Shown piece by piece: positions 8,005 to 16,953 of a stretch of DNA of 64,000 bases. Below the pieces are notes generated by a model. The model did not search any database and was not told the DNA's origin. It saw only the letters and a list, made by a program, of their open reading frames with translations. Position numbers and translations under genes: made by a program. Numbering within the stretch: position 1 is the first letter of the stretch; each line of letters opens with the position of its first letter. Source of the stretch: Streptomyces scopuliridis RB72 (GTDB lineage: Bacteria; Actinomycetota; Actinomycetes; Streptomycetales; Streptomycetaceae); contig NZ_JOEI01000029.1 in assembly GCF_000718095.1 (NCBI RefSeq), positions 1-64,000 of the forward strand, in the 5' to 3' direction.

Positions 8005-9513
8005 TCACGTGGCCGCCTCCGCGGAGGTGAGGAACGTCAGGTTCTTCACGTGCTCGTTGACGTGCATGGGCACGAAGTCCGAGGTCGGGTACCAGCCCGG
8101 CTTCTCCATCGAGTCGGCGATCACGACACCGTTGACGACGAGGTTCTCGAAGGTGACGTTCTGGATGAGGCGGTCCCCGTCATAGCCGGCCAGCAGCGAG
8201 GGGTTGGCGTGCGTGCCCGTGTAGGTGAGGTTCTTGACGTAGACGGTGTCGATGCCCCGGCCGGGCGACGAGTTGTACTTCCTGTTGAACATGACCCGCA
8301 TGTTGATGAGTTGGCCCTGCCGGAAGTCCTCCACGCGGACGTCCTCGACGCGCACATCTCTGACGAGGTTGCTGTCCCCGGGGTTGAGGGCGATGCATCC
8401 TTGGTAGAGCGTCTGCGGTTCGCGGTGGTCGAGGATGTCGATGTTCCTGAAGGTCAGGTTCTCCAGTACCTCCGGGTCGGCTGTGTTGCCGTGGGTGCCG
8501 ACGTTGACGGGGTGCGCGACGTCGGCCCACAGGGTGGAGTTCTGGACCGTGATGTTGCGGGTGTCGCCGTAGTAGTCCCAGCGGTGGGTATACAGAGCGA
8601 TGCAGTCGTCGGCGTTGCGCAGGAAGACACCGTCGATGGTGACATCGCTGCTGGAGAACACGTCGATGCCGTCGCCCCAGACCTTCGAACTGAAGGCGGC
8701 CATACCGTTGAGGGTGATCTGCTGGGACTGGCCGATCGTGACGGCGTAGCCATCGGGGTTGAGCATGGTCACGCCGCTGATGGAGATGTCCGTCGACCTC
8801 TCGACGGTCGCGCCGCCGCCGGGTGCCGCCCAGATCACTCCGCGCCCCGCGAGCCTGGCGTTCCGTACGTCCTTGAAGACCACTCGCGAAGTAAGCACCG
8901 CGCCGCCGTCGAGATAGACGGTCTGGCCCGAGCCCACGGTCACGGTGCCGCTGTCAGTGGTGTGCACGCCGGGACCGAAGTAGAGGACGTCCGGGTCGTC
9001 CGCCGCGGGGCGATCCGTCTCCAGGGGACGGGCGAACAGGTGAAGGCAGTCGAAGACGTCCTCATTGACCTGGACGACGACATTGCGCGGCTCGTCGAGC
9101 GTGAAGGCGATGGTGCCGCTGCGGACGTCCGGGGTGATTTCGTACGAGTCAGGGCGTACGCGCGCTGTCCTGATGGCGGCCTTGGTGTAGGTGGCCAACA
9201 CCTCGATGCTGCCGGAGAAGTCGACGAACGCCAGGGAGGAGTTCTGGAGCAGGCTGATGTCGGTGGTGGTGTCGACCATGCTCAGAGTGGCCAGGTAGAC
9301 GCCCAGAGACCGCCAAGGGCGTCCCGGTGTACGGACCTTGACGGAGAAGCTGTCGTTGGTCGGCGCGCCCGCCGGGACGGCATAGGTGACCAGCGACGCG
9401 TCCGCCGTTCCGTCGGCCGCCCGGTCGGCGCCCGCGGAGCCGGTCGGCCCGGCACCGAGAGCGGAAGCCCCGGCCGCCTGGAGGGCCGAGCGACGGGACA
9501 TGGACGTGGACAT
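8005..9513 (-). CDS. Secreted GH28-like right-handed beta-helix glycosidase (pectin-active type)
   Basis: A 502-residue protein with a short Tat-like start (MSRRSALQAAGASALGAG). After an N-terminal beta domain (about residues 40-170) comes a parallel beta-helix. It carries GDGIDVFSSSDVTIDGVFLR followed by NADDCIALY, the position of the catalytic aspartates in polygalacturonases, and VGTHGNTADPEV, which may hold the catalytic-site histidine. It would hydrolyse homogalacturonan, rhamnogalacturonan or a related glycan outside the cell. GH49- or GH28-related specificities are both possible. A near match to the locus operator lies 25-40 bases upstream, so it is likely a member of the LacI regulon. 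Confidence 0.8.
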   Translation of the reverse strand: MSTSMSRRSALQAAGASALGAGPTGSAGADRAADGTADASLVTYAVPAGAPTNDSFSVKVRTPGRPWRSLGVYLATLSMVDTTTDISLLQNSSLAFVDFSGSIEVLATYTKAAIRTARVRPDSYEITPDVRSGTIAFTLDEPRNVVVQVNEDVFDCLHLFARPLETDRPAADDPDVLYFGPGVHTTDSGTVTVGSGQTVYLDGGAVLTSRVVFKDVRNARLAGRGVIWAAPGGGATVERSTDISISGVTMLNPDGYAVTIGQSQQITLNGMAAFSSKVWGDGIDVFSSSDVTIDGVFLRNADDCIALYTHRWDYYGDTRNITVQNSTLWADVAHPVNVGTHGNTADPEVLENLTFRNIDILDHREPQTLYQGCIALNPGDSNLVRDVRVEDVRVEDFRQGQLINMRVMFNRKYNSSPGRGIDTVYVKNLTYTGTHANPSLLAGYDGDRLIQNVTFENLVVNGVVIADSMEKPGWYPTSDFVPMHVNEHVKNLTFLTSAEAAT

Positions 9514-9537
9514 TCACAACTCCTCGGAGATGGTGCG

Positions 9538-9553
9538 TGCGAATCGGGTGCTA
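9538..9553. promoter_or_regulatory. Degenerate LacI-type operator upstream of the GH28-like gene
   Basis: TGCGAATCGGGTGCTA matches 12 of 16 positions of the best site in the locus (TAGAAATCGGTTGCTA at 18555). It lies 25 bases before the GH28-like start codon. It is the weakest but one of the family; position supports it. Confidence 0.45.
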
Positions 9554-9713
9554 CGGAGGTGACGTGAGGCCGGCAGCGGAGATACCGGAGCACGGCCGTA
9601 CTCGCCGCGCTGCGCCCAGTGTTCGGCGAGAGCATCGGCCTGGACGAGATACTGGCTCGCACCATGGACGGGGACCGGGCCGGCGAAGGAGTGCTCGCCG
9701 ACGTCGGCGCGGG

Positions 9714-10655
9714 TCACTTGAGGCTGCCGAGGGTGACACCCGAGCGCCAGTAGCGCTGCATCGAGACCAACAGGATCACCATCGGGATCAGCGAGATGAT
9801 CGAACCGGCCACGACCATCCCGGTGAGGTCGACGGAGCTGTCCGTCTTGACCTTCAGCCAGGAGTACAGGCCGAGCATGACCGTCCACTTCTCGCTGCTG
9901 CGCAGGAACACCAGGGGGCCGAAGAACGAGTTCCACATGCCGACGAAGCCGAGCAGGAAGATCGTCGCCGCCCCGGTGGACATCAGCCGCGCGCCGATCC
10001 GGAAGAAGATGCGGTACTCGCCGGCGCCGTCGATGCGCGCCGCCTCCAGCAGTTCGGGCGGGACCGCACCCTCCGCGTACACCTTGGCGAGGTATACGGA
10101 GAATGCGTTGAAGAAGCTCGGGAGGATGATCGCCGACGGGGTGTCGACCATGTTCAGGTCGGTGTAGAGCAGGAACGAGGGAATGGTGAGGAGGGCGCCC
10201 GGCACGAGGAACGAGCCGATAATGCAGCCCATCAGGAAACCGCGTCCTCGGAACTCGTACATGGCCAGGGCGTAGCCGCAGGCCACACAGATGACGGTCA
10301 TGCCCGCGGTGCCCACAAAGCCGTAAAACAGTGTGTTCCACATCCAGCGGAGGAAGATGCCGTCCTGGTAGGTGAAGAGCTGCTGGAGGTTCTCCTTGAG
10401 ATGAATGGCCGTGAACCACAGGCCGTTGGTGGTGTAGAGGTCCCGCTGGCTCTTGGTGGCCGAGACGATCAGCCACCAGACGGGCGCCAGCGAGTAAAGG
10501 GTGAAGAGCGCCAGACCGGTGATGATCAAAGCCTTGGTGCGCCTGGTCTGCCGGACGTGGCCGGCCTCCGTGCGCCGGCGACGGGCAGGCGCCCGCTTTC
10601 CGGGCGAGTTCGTTGCGGCTGCTGGTCCGGTCGGCCGTTCCATGGTCGTGGTCAT
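9714..10655 (-). CDS. Carbohydrate ABC importer, MalG-type permease
   Basis: A 313-residue inner-membrane permease with a basic cytoplasmic N-terminus and six predicted helices. The EAA loop that docks the ATPase reads LLEAARIDGAGEYRIFFRIG. It pairs with the MalF-type permease encoded just upstream (4-base ATGA overlap at 10652-10655) and the lipoprotein before that. No ATPase gene is present; streptomycete CUT1 importers usually share the ATPase MsiK. The product imported is probably an oligosaccharide released from pectin or arabinan. About 200 bases without a recognisable gene separate it from the GH28-like gene. Confidence 0.92.
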   Translation of the reverse strand: MTTTMERPTGPAAATNSPGKRAPARRRRTEAGHVRQTRRTKALIITGLALFTLYSLAPVWWLIVSATKSQRDLYTTNGLWFTAIHLKENLQQLFTYQDGIFLRWMWNTLFYGFVGTAGMTVICVACGYALAMYEFRGRGFLMGCIIGSFLVPGALLTIPSFLLYTDLNMVDTPSAIILPSFFNAFSVYLAKVYAEGAVPPELLEAARIDGAGEYRIFFRIGARLMSTGAATIFLLGFVGMWNSFFGPLVFLRSSEKWTVMLGLYSWLKVKTDSSVDLTGMVVAGSIISLIPMVILLVSMQRYWRSGVTLGSLK

Positions 10656-11584
10656 GAGGTGGGCGCCTTGTTCGTGAGCCGGTAGAAGAGGGCGGAAGCG
10701 GTGCCGACGACGAGCGCGAGGATGATCGACAGCGCGGCCGCGTAGTTGAACTCACCCTGGCTGAAAGCCCAGTCGTAGATCCCCATGATGGGGGTGAAGT
10801 CACGGGTGACGGTCTCCGGCGTCATCGACCGGAACAGCATCGGGTCGCTGAAGATCTGCAAGGTGCCGATGATGCTGAGGACGGTGGTGAGCACCAGGGA
10901 CCGGCGCACCAGCGGGACTTTGATCGACCAGGCGATGCGCCACTCCGATGCGCCGTCGATCCGCGCGCTGTCGTAGATCTCGGGTGGCACCGCCCGTAGC
11001 GCGGAGTACACGATCAGCATGTTGAACCCGATGCTGCTCCACGCGATCAGATTGCCGATGGAGATCCAGATCATGGAGCCGCTGTAGAAATCCGCGTGCA
11101 CCCCGATGAGGTCGAAGAACGGGGTCAGCGGTCCGACGGCCGGACTGTAGAGGTAGATCCAGATCAGCGTGGCGACGATGCCGGGGATCATGTACGGCAC
11201 GAGGAGGGGCAGGCGGAACCTGTCGGCGAGGCGCTGGGAAGCGGCGTCCAGCAGCAGTGCCAGACCTACTCCGGCCAGCTGGATCAGCGGGATGCTGAGC
11301 GCCGCGAAGAGCGCGACCCGTCCCATGCCGGCCCAGAACTTCGCGTCCTCGAATCCCTGCACGAAGTTGTCGAGACCGACGAACTCGACAGTCTTGTCCC
11401 CGAAGCCGAGCCCGGAACTCTGTTTGCGGTAAAGGCTCTCCTTGAGCGCCATGACCATGGGCGTCACGGTGAAGAGCGCGAAACCGAGGAAGAAGGGCAA
11501 CGTCAGGGAGGCGCCCTTGAGCGCCATGACCCTCTTCCAGCGCAGGTGCGGGGCGCGGGGCGCTCGCGGCTGAGCGGCGGTCAT
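10652..11584 (-). CDS. Carbohydrate ABC importer, MalF-type permease
   Basis: A 310-residue membrane protein with six main helices and the EAA motif IYDSARIDGASEWRIAWSIK. It forms a heterodimer with the downstream MalG-type protein. The start at 11584 lies only four bases after the stop of the solute-binding lipoprotein gene, so the three importer genes are one operon. Family CUT1. Confidence 0.92.
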   Translation of the reverse strand: MTAAQPRAPRAPHLRWKRVMALKGASLTLPFFLGFALFTVTPMVMALKESLYRKQSSGLGFGDKTVEFVGLDNFVQGFEDAKFWAGMGRVALFAALSIPLIQLAGVGLALLLDAASQRLADRFRLPLLVPYMIPGIVATLIWIYLYSPAVGPLTPFFDLIGVHADFYSGSMIWISIGNLIAWSSIGFNMLIVYSALRAVPPEIYDSARIDGASEWRIAWSIKVPLVRRSLVLTTVLSIIGTLQIFSDPMLFRSMTPETVTRDFTPIMGIYDWAFSQGEFNYAAALSIILALVVGTASALFYRLTNKAPTS

Positions 11585-11588
11585 CGGA

Positions 11589-12920
11589 TCAGCCTTCGAC
11601 GTTGACGTGCTTCGACTTCAGGTCGGCGACGGTGAAGGTCTGCATGTGCTCCAGCGCCTGGCGGGCCGTGATCTCCTTGGTGACGATCTTCGCCCACTGG
11701 TCCTGGAGTTCGGCGAAGACGCCGGTGTAGTTCGGTCCGACCACCCAGGAGTCCTTGGCGCTCTCGACCGCCTTGAGGATCACGTCCCTCGCCTCAGGCT
11801 TGTACTCCCCGAAGAGCTTGTCCGGGACCGAGGAGTCCACCCACGGAGACGGGTCCGGGAGCGCGCCCGGCCACGTGTACTGCTTGGTGTCCTTCTGGTA
11901 GGAGGCGTCGATCGCGTCCTTGGACGTGTTCAGCCAGACGCCTGCCTCGGTCGCCTCCTTGAGATGGGCGCAGCCCTTGGGAACGAGCAGACCGCTGTTG
12001 GCGTTGTGCGCCTGGGTGACGAACGAGCTCGCGTCGGAGAACTGCGGGAGATCGATCGGCTCCCAGTCGCCCAGCGACTTCTTGTAGTTGAGCTCGTAGT
12101 TCGGCAACTGCCATGTCTGGGTGGTGAGGGAGACCATCTTGCCGGAGTCGAAGTAGTTGATCAGCGCCGGGCGGTCCGTGTAGGTCTGGTTGGCGACCAC
12201 GTCGTTGTCAACGAGCTGCTGGACGATGTCCGCGGCCTTCAGGGACTCCGACGACAAGAAGGCAACTCTCCACTTGTCCCCGTCGAGCTTGTACCACGAG
12301 CCGCCGGCCTGCTGGACGAGGTTGACCAGCGTGGACGGGTCCTCGCCGGCCAGATTCATCACCTGGACCCCGTGCTTCTTCAGCTCCTTGCCCGCGGTGA
12401 TGACGTCGTTCCAGGTTTTCGGGGGCTTGACCCCGTACGTGTCGTAGACCTTCCGGTTGATCATCATGAACGACGGCTGGAATCCGGTGGGTATGGCGTA
12501 GTACTTCCCTCCGGCCTCCACGGCGGGGACCGAGGACTCGATGAAGAGATCTTTCTTCTTGGCGTAGGGCTCCAGGTACTGGGTGATGTCGGCGAGCAGG
12601 CCCTCGCCGACCAGCCCCGGGACCTCCGAGAAGTTCTTCACCAGACAGGGGACGTCCTTCCCGGAGGCCACGGCATTGCGCAGGTTCGCCGCCGCTCCGG
12701 GATTGTCCGCCTGCTTGACAATCTTGATCTTGACGTCGGCGTGTGTCTCGTTGAATTTGGCGGCGACAGGCTCGGTGTATCTGGCCTCGTCCCAGGTCCA
12801 CCACTGGAGGGTGACCGGCCCCTCGGCCTTGGCACCCGAGCCGCCGCCGCTACAGGCACCCAGGGCGACGGACAACACCATCGCGGTGGCGGAGGCCAGT
12901 GCGACCCGCTTGCGGTTCAT
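11589..12920 (-). CDS. Extracellular sugar-binding lipoprotein of the CUT1 importer
   Basis: A 443-residue solute-binding protein. The signal peptide ends in a lipobox (VALGACSGGG) for lipid anchoring. The mature part starts with VTLQWWTWDEARYTEPVAAK, the typical first strand and helix of MalE-like receptors, and ends with a helical C-lobe. The ATG at 12920 is preceded by GAGGAGG six bases upstream, so a 39-codon longer frame is discarded. It opens the importer operon and has two copies of the locus operator upstream (12990 and 13132), one of them within 70 bases of the start, so it is the most likely direct target of the divergently placed LacI regulon. Confidence 0.92.
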   Translation of the reverse strand: MNRKRVALASATAMVLSVALGACSGGGSGAKAEGPVTLQWWTWDEARYTEPVAAKFNETHADVKIKIVKQADNPGAAANLRNAVASGKDVPCLVKNFSEVPGLVGEGLLADITQYLEPYAKKKDLFIESSVPAVEAGGKYYAIPTGFQPSFMMINRKVYDTYGVKPPKTWNDVITAGKELKKHGVQVMNLAGEDPSTLVNLVQQAGGSWYKLDGDKWRVAFLSSESLKAADIVQQLVDNDVVANQTYTDRPALINYFDSGKMVSLTTQTWQLPNYELNYKKSLGDWEPIDLPQFSDASSFVTQAHNANSGLLVPKGCAHLKEATEAGVWLNTSKDAIDASYQKDTKQYTWPGALPDPSPWVDSSVPDKLFGEYKPEARDVILKAVESAKDSWVVGPNYTGVFAELQDQWAKIVTKEITARQALEHMQTFTVADLKSKHVNVEG

Positions 12921-12989
12921 GAAACCCCTCCTCGGGATCCGGGCATGGTGTGCCGAGCCGATCCGCTGCTCGGTCTTGCCGGAGCCGCG

Positions 12990-13005
12990 TAGAAATCGGT
13001 CTCTA
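12990..13005. promoter_or_regulatory. LacI-type operator, importer promoter (site 1)
   Basis: TAGAAATCGGTCTCTA, a near-palindrome centred on CG, 70 bases upstream of the binding-protein start. It differs from the best site (18555) at two positions. Confidence 0.75.
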
Positions 13006-13131
13006 CGGAAGCTAGAGCTACCCCACGCGCGAAGCAAGATGTCGCACGCGAAAATCCTCTGTTACAGGCAATTCCCCTACGTGATCTGGTTGATCTACGC
13101 GACCGGAGCAGCGGGAAGTCCTACGCGGGTC

Positions 13132-13147
13132 CAGAGATCGATTTCTA
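13132..13147. promoter_or_regulatory. LacI-type operator, importer/LacI intergenic (site 2)
   Basis: CAGAGATCGATTTCTA; its reverse complement is TAGAAATCGATCTCTG. It lies 142 bases from site 1 (centre to centre, about 13.5 helical turns), between the LacI gene end and the importer promoter. Two spaced operators suggest looping by a tetramer or two promoters. Confidence 0.7.
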
Positions 13148-13197
13148 CACGCCCAGGCGCGCACCCTCCCCCACGTCATCGCGGGGGCGCGCGACGG

Positions 13198-14262
13198 TCA
13201 GTCGCCGGAGCGCCGGGTGGAGGCACGTACGACGACGTGCGTCCCGAACACCTGGTGCTGGCTGTCGGGGAATTGGTCGCGGTGCAGAGCGAGGCGTACC
13301 GCGGCACGGCCCAGCTCCTCGTGCGGGATGTTGACCGTGGTCAGAGCCGGATACACGTCGAGGGCGGTCGGGATGTCGTCGTAACCCGCGACAGCGACAT
13401 CCTCGGGCACCCGCACGCCGTCCTCGCGCAGCGCTTGCAGCGCGCCTGCCGCAACCATGTCGGTGGCGGCGAACACCGCGCTGAAGTCGGCGCCGCTCGC
13501 GACCAGTTCCCGCATCCCCTGATAACCGAAGCTGCGGGTGAAGGTGCCGTCCACCATCAGTGCCTCGTCGTGGCTGACACCCAGCATCTCGTGGGCGCGG
13601 ACGAAGCCCTTGATCCGCTGGCTACTGGTGGACAGCCCCGGCACCCGGCCGAGATAGGCGACCCGCCGGCGGCCGGAGCTGATCAGGTGCGTGGTCATGG
13701 CGAAGGCGCCGCCCTCGTTGTCGTAGTCCACGACAGTGGCGGGCACGCCCTTGCCCAGCGGTGGTCTGCCGACCAGGACAAGCCGCGAGCCCGCCCGGTC
13801 CAGGGCGTGCGCGAAGTGCGTCATCCGGTCCTGGTACGGCTTGTCGTCCCAGGCGCCGCCGACGACGATGACGGCGTCAGCGCGCTGCTCACGCATCGTC
13901 TCGACGACCGCGAACACGCGCTGCGGATCGCCGTGGGTGGTGCACAGCATGCACAGCCGCCCCTCGGCGGCAGCCTGCTCTTCGACGCCGCGCGCGATGT
14001 GGGCGTAGAAGGGGCCCGTGACGTCATCAACGACGAACGCCACGGTCTTGTTCGCGGCGCCGCCGAGGGCACGCGCGTGCGCGTTGACGACGTAGTCCAG
14101 CTCGCGCATGGCGCGCAGAACCCGGGACCTCGTCTCCTTGGCCACCGGGTAGGTGCCGCCGAGCACGCGGGAGACAGTGGACGCCGACACCCCGGCCCGG
14201 GCAGCCACGTCCCGGACCGTCGATGACTCACGATGGGACGGGGCCCCCGCGTTCTTCTCCAC
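13198..14262 (-). CDS. LacI-family regulator of the pectin/arabinan locus
   Basis: A 354-residue repressor. The helix-turn-helix is TVRDVAARAGVSASTVSRVL at about residues 14-34, followed by the hinge helix (VVNAHARALGGAANKTVAFV) and a periplasmic-binding-protein-like effector domain ending in GYDDIPTALDVYPALTTV. A GTG at 14262 is chosen: it has GGAGGG nine bases upstream and gives the normal N-terminus, whereas the much longer open frame upstream is antisense to the next gene. It is the only intact LacI gene in this locus, so it is the likely owner of the repeated 16-bp operator. The inducer is probably an oligosaccharide or arabinose. Confidence 0.92.
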   Translation of the reverse strand: MEKNAGAPSHRESSTVRDVAARAGVSASTVSRVLGGTYPVAKETRSRVLRAMRELDYVVNAHARALGGAANKTVAFVVDDVTGPFYAHIARGVEEQAAAEGRLCMLCTTHGDPQRVFAVVETMREQRADAVIVVGGAWDDKPYQDRMTHFAHALDRAGSRLVLVGRPPLGKGVPATVVDYDNEGGAFAMTTHLISSGRRRVAYLGRVPGLSTSSQRIKGFVRAHEMLGVSHDEALMVDGTFTRSFGYQGMRELVASGADFSAVFAATDMVAAGALQALREDGVRVPEDVAVAGYDDIPTALDVYPALTTVNIPHEELGRAAVRLALHRDQFPDSQHQVFGTHVVVRASTRRSGD

Positions 14263-14395
14263 GTATCGGTTCCCTCCACCACCGGCACCTGCGTATCTCC
14301 TTACGATAGTGGACCGCGGTGGATCGGCGGGAACGCGCGTCCTGCTGGTCCGTCCGGGCCGGCGCGCGGGGCGGGGGCGGTGCGGCGCGGGGTGG

Positions 14396-15433
14396 TCACG
14401 CGGCGCGTTCCAGTTCTGCGGGGTCCACCCGGTGGACCAACGGCACTCCGGCCAGCAGACGTTCCAGCTCTTCTGCGACGTACTGGCCCAGGCGCCGCAC
14501 TTCATTGCCCTGCGAGCCGGCGAGATGCGGGGTGAGGAAGGCGTTAGGCAGATCGAAAAGGGGCGAGCCGGACGCCAGCGGCTCGGGGTCGGTGACGTCG
14601 AGTATCGCGCTGATCCGGCCCCGTCGCAGTTCCTCGACAAGTGCGTCGGTGTCCACCAGGCTGCCCCGCGCGGTGTTGATGAGTACGGCATGCTCGGGCA
14701 TCAGCCGCAGCTCGCGGCGGCCGAGCATGCGATGGGTCTCGGGCAGCGCGGGGGCGTGGACGGTGACGATGTCGCTGGTGCGCAGCAACTCGTCGAGCGG
14801 TAGCAGCCCGACACCCAGCGCCGCCGCCTCGGCCGCCCCGACATACGGATCGGCCAGGAACACCTCGAAGTCGAAGGGCCGCAGCAGTTCGATGAGCCGG
14901 CGGCCGATCCGTGACGCTCCGACCACTCCGACCCGGCGGCCGAAGTTCCCGATACCGGGCATGATCTCGGCCAGGGTGAAGGTGCGCCGCGCGCGGTAGC
15001 GGTCCCGCGCCGCGAACAGGTCCTTGCCCGCCAGCATGATCATGCCCAGGGTGTATTCGGCGACCGGCAGGGCGTTGGCGGCGGAGGCCGACGAGACGAC
15101 CAGACCCCGTTCCCACCAGCCGGGAGCCATGATGCCTTTCACCGAACCACCCGCGTGCAGAACGGCCCGCAGTCCGGGAGCCGCGTCGAGCACGTCGGGG
15201 CCGATGTGCGGGCAGCCCCAGCCAGTGAGCAGGATCTGGGCCTCTGCCAGGGCTCTTCGCGCCCGGGATTCATGGAAGTCCTCGGCGATCAGGACGGGCG
15301 CCAGATCCACCGAGGCCCGGAGCCGGTCCATGAGATCGGGTGGATAGACGCTGGGCAGAGTGTCGGCACTCATCGCGAACAACGCCACGGGACGCTCGGA
15401 CAAGGCAGTGGCCTCCGGCTTTGGGATCAACAT
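14396..15433 (-). CDS. D-isomer-specific 2-hydroxyacid dehydrogenase
   Basis: A 345-residue NAD(P)-dependent enzyme interconverting a 2-hydroxy acid and its 2-keto acid. The cofactor fold shows VGVVGASRIGRRLIELLRPF, and the catalytic triad is in place: arginine in NTARGSLVDTDAL, glutamate in DVTDPEPLASG and histidine in LTPHLAGSQGN. The N-terminal catalytic domain is complete. The ATG at 15433 lies at the edge of an operator and shows no clear ribosome site; an ATG 60 bases further in also lacks one, so leaderless translation is possible. In sugar-acid loci such enzymes often reduce keto-acid or hydroxypyruvate intermediates; the substrate here is unknown. Confidence 0.88.
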   Translation of the reverse strand: MLIPKPEATALSERPVALFAMSADTLPSVYPPDLMDRLRASVDLAPVLIAEDFHESRARRALAEAQILLTGWGCPHIGPDVLDAAPGLRAVLHAGGSVKGIMAPGWWERGLVVSSASAANALPVAEYTLGMIMLAGKDLFAARDRYRARRTFTLAEIMPGIGNFGRRVGVVGASRIGRRLIELLRPFDFEVFLADPYVGAAEAAALGVGLLPLDELLRTSDIVTVHAPALPETHRMLGRRELRLMPEHAVLINTARGSLVDTDALVEELRRGRISAILDVTDPEPLASGSPLFDLPNAFLTPHLAGSQGNEVRRLGQYVAEELERLLAGVPLVHRVDPAELERAA

Positions 15434-15448
15434 AGCAACCGATCTCTA
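15433..15448. promoter_or_regulatory. LacI-type operator at the 2-hydroxyacid dehydrogenase start
   Basis: TAGCAACCGATCTCTA (reverse complement TAGAGATCGGTTGCTA), overlapping the first base of the dehydrogenase start codon. Two mismatches to the site at 18555 when oriented the same way. It would block transcription directly if the promoter lies just upstream. Confidence 0.7.
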
Positions 15449-15501
15449 CGCTAGGCGGCACCAGGTGAGAGGGTCAATGGGCCGGACATCGAGATCATGC
15501 C

Positions 15502-16557
15502 TTGGACCATGGGGGTTGTGTATCGATGCCTTACACGTTTGGCTACTGCGGTACGGCGACCGGTTTCCAGCCGTCCCTCAAGCCCGTCCGCATCGGTCGG
15601 GGGTACTCCCGGACGGAGGCTGGGAAAGCGGCGGACGGCACGGTCCGGATCACCAATCTGCACGACTTCCGCGACCTGTCGTATCTCGCCTTCGTCTGGT
15701 CCTGCGAGGCCGACGGCGAGCCGCTCGCCACGGGCACGCTGGACGTGCCCGCGCTCGCCCCCGGCGAGTTCGACGCGCATACCGGCGTCCTGACCCGGCT
15801 GGGTTCCGCGCCGCTCGCCGGCCCTCGGCTGGACGTATGGCGCGCCCACCGACAACGACCAGGGGGCGGACCGGCATCCGGAGCAGCAGTACGACCGGCT
15901 CTGGCGACAGCTCGGTCTGCACCGGATCCGGCACCGCGTCGACGGCGTCGAGCTGACGCGGGACGCGCTGACCGTACGCACCCGGGTGGCCCCCGCCGGC
16001 ACGGCCCTGGGCCTGAGCACCGTCTACCGGTGGACCGCCGACACCGATCGGCTACGGCTGACGGTCTCGGTCACCCCCGACGGCGACTGGCGGGTGCCGC
16101 TGCCCCGGCTCGGCATCCGGCTCGGCCTTCCGGCCGCCTTCGGCAGCGCCGAGTGGTTCGGCGGCGGACCCGGCGAGGCATACCCCGACACCGCCACCGC
16201 TTCACTGATCGGGCGTTACCGCATGAGGGTCGACGACATGCAGACCCCATACGTCCGGCCTCAGGAGAACGGCGCCCGCCCGGACGTCCGCCGGGCCCAG
16301 CTCTCCGGCGGCGGCGCGACCGTACAGATCGACGGCGAGCCCGCCTTCTGGTTCACCGCCCGCCGCTGGACCACGGAGCGGCTCGACGCCGCGTCGCACC
16401 TCTCCGGTCTCGCACCGGGAGACACCGTGTGGGTCCACCTCGACCACGCTGTGCACGGCATCGGCTCCGCCTCGTGCGGTCCCGGTGTGCTCCCCCGGTA
16501 CCAGCTTCTCGCCGCGCCCGCGGAGTTCTCCATCGTGCTGTCGTCGACACAGCGGTG
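15502..16557 (+). pseudogene. GH2 beta-galactosidase, C-terminal remnant with a frameshift
   Basis: Only the last 340 or so residues of a protein normally about 1000 long are present. The first part (about 15526-15845) shows LAFVWSCEADGEPLATGTLD and then the entry to the small-chain domain (LDVWRA). A one-base loss near 15845 shifts the frame. After it the natural continuation PTDNDQG is read in the next frame, followed by EWFGGGPGEAYPDTATA and YVRPQENGARPDVR, both classic for the bgal_small_N domain. The sugar-binding and catalytic barrel domains are missing entirely, so no activity is expected. It is divergent from the dehydrogenase across an operator. Confidence 0.85.
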
Positions 16558-16564
16558 AAACCGG

Positions 16565-16599
16565 ACCGGGCCCAGGACGCTCGACATCCTGGGCCCGGT
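16565..16599. terminator. Hairpin terminator
   Basis: ACCGGGCCCAGGA and its exact complement TCCTGGGCCCGGT flank a nine-base loop (13-bp stem), just after the beta-galactosidase remnant and before the aldo/keto reductase remnant on the other strand. No T-run, as usual in actinomycetes. Confidence 0.75.
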
Positions 16600-16604
16600 T
16601 CACG

Positions 16605-16894
16605 GGGAGACACGGTGAGACGTGTGTGGCAGCCCACCAGCGGTTCCAGCTCGGCGAGTTCGGCCTCGTCGAAGGGCCGGGAGTCGAGGACGCCGAGGTT
16701 CTGGTCCAGTTGAGCCACACTGCTCGCACCGATCAGCACGGAGGTGACCCGCTCGTCTCGCAGGACCCAGGCGAGCGCCAACTACGCCAGCGTCTGCCCG
16801 CGTTCGTCGGCGAACTTGTTGAGCGCGCTCAGCAGGGCGACCTTGCTGCCGCTGCTGTACCGGTCGTCGGCGGCGAGGTAGGACGCGGGCTTCA
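16605..16894 (-). pseudogene. Aldo/keto reductase C-terminal remnant with an in-frame amber stop
   Basis: Read on the minus strand, SKVALLSALNKFADERGQTL-A is followed by a TAG stop (complement at 16782-16784) and then, in the same frame, LALAWVLRDERVTSVLIGAS and SVAQLDQNLGVLDSRPFDEA. Relatives (YghZ/glyceraldehyde-3-phosphate-reductase type) have a glutamine at the stop position, so CAG-to-TAG is the simplest change. Only the last quarter of the barrel, with the NADP-binding VTSVLIGASSVAQL segment, remains. The gene follows the arabinofuranosidase gene on the same strand and may once have been co-expressed. Confidence 0.8.
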
Positions 16895-16953
16895 CGGTGT
16901 CTCTTCTCTTCCGGTCATCGGGTGTTCGGGGTGATCGGGGTGGCGCGGCCGCC

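Noticed and set aside
6285..9567. Very long plus-strand open frames (547 and 608 codons) opposite the lyase and GH28-like genes
   Set aside because: They are antisense shadows caused by high third-position GC; their translations are valine/glycine/arginine-rich without motifs, while the minus frames give signal peptides and complete families.
9554..9713. Possible gene between the permease and GH28-like genes (minus frame SFAGPVPVHGASQYLVQADA)
   Set aside because: Protein-like for about 40 residues but no start, no ribosome site and no family I can name; it may be a relic, not supported enough to list.
11607..14226. Long plus-strand open frames opposite the sugar-binding protein and LacI genes
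   Set aside because: Same cause: mirror frames of real genes, with no ribosome sites and no family resemblance.
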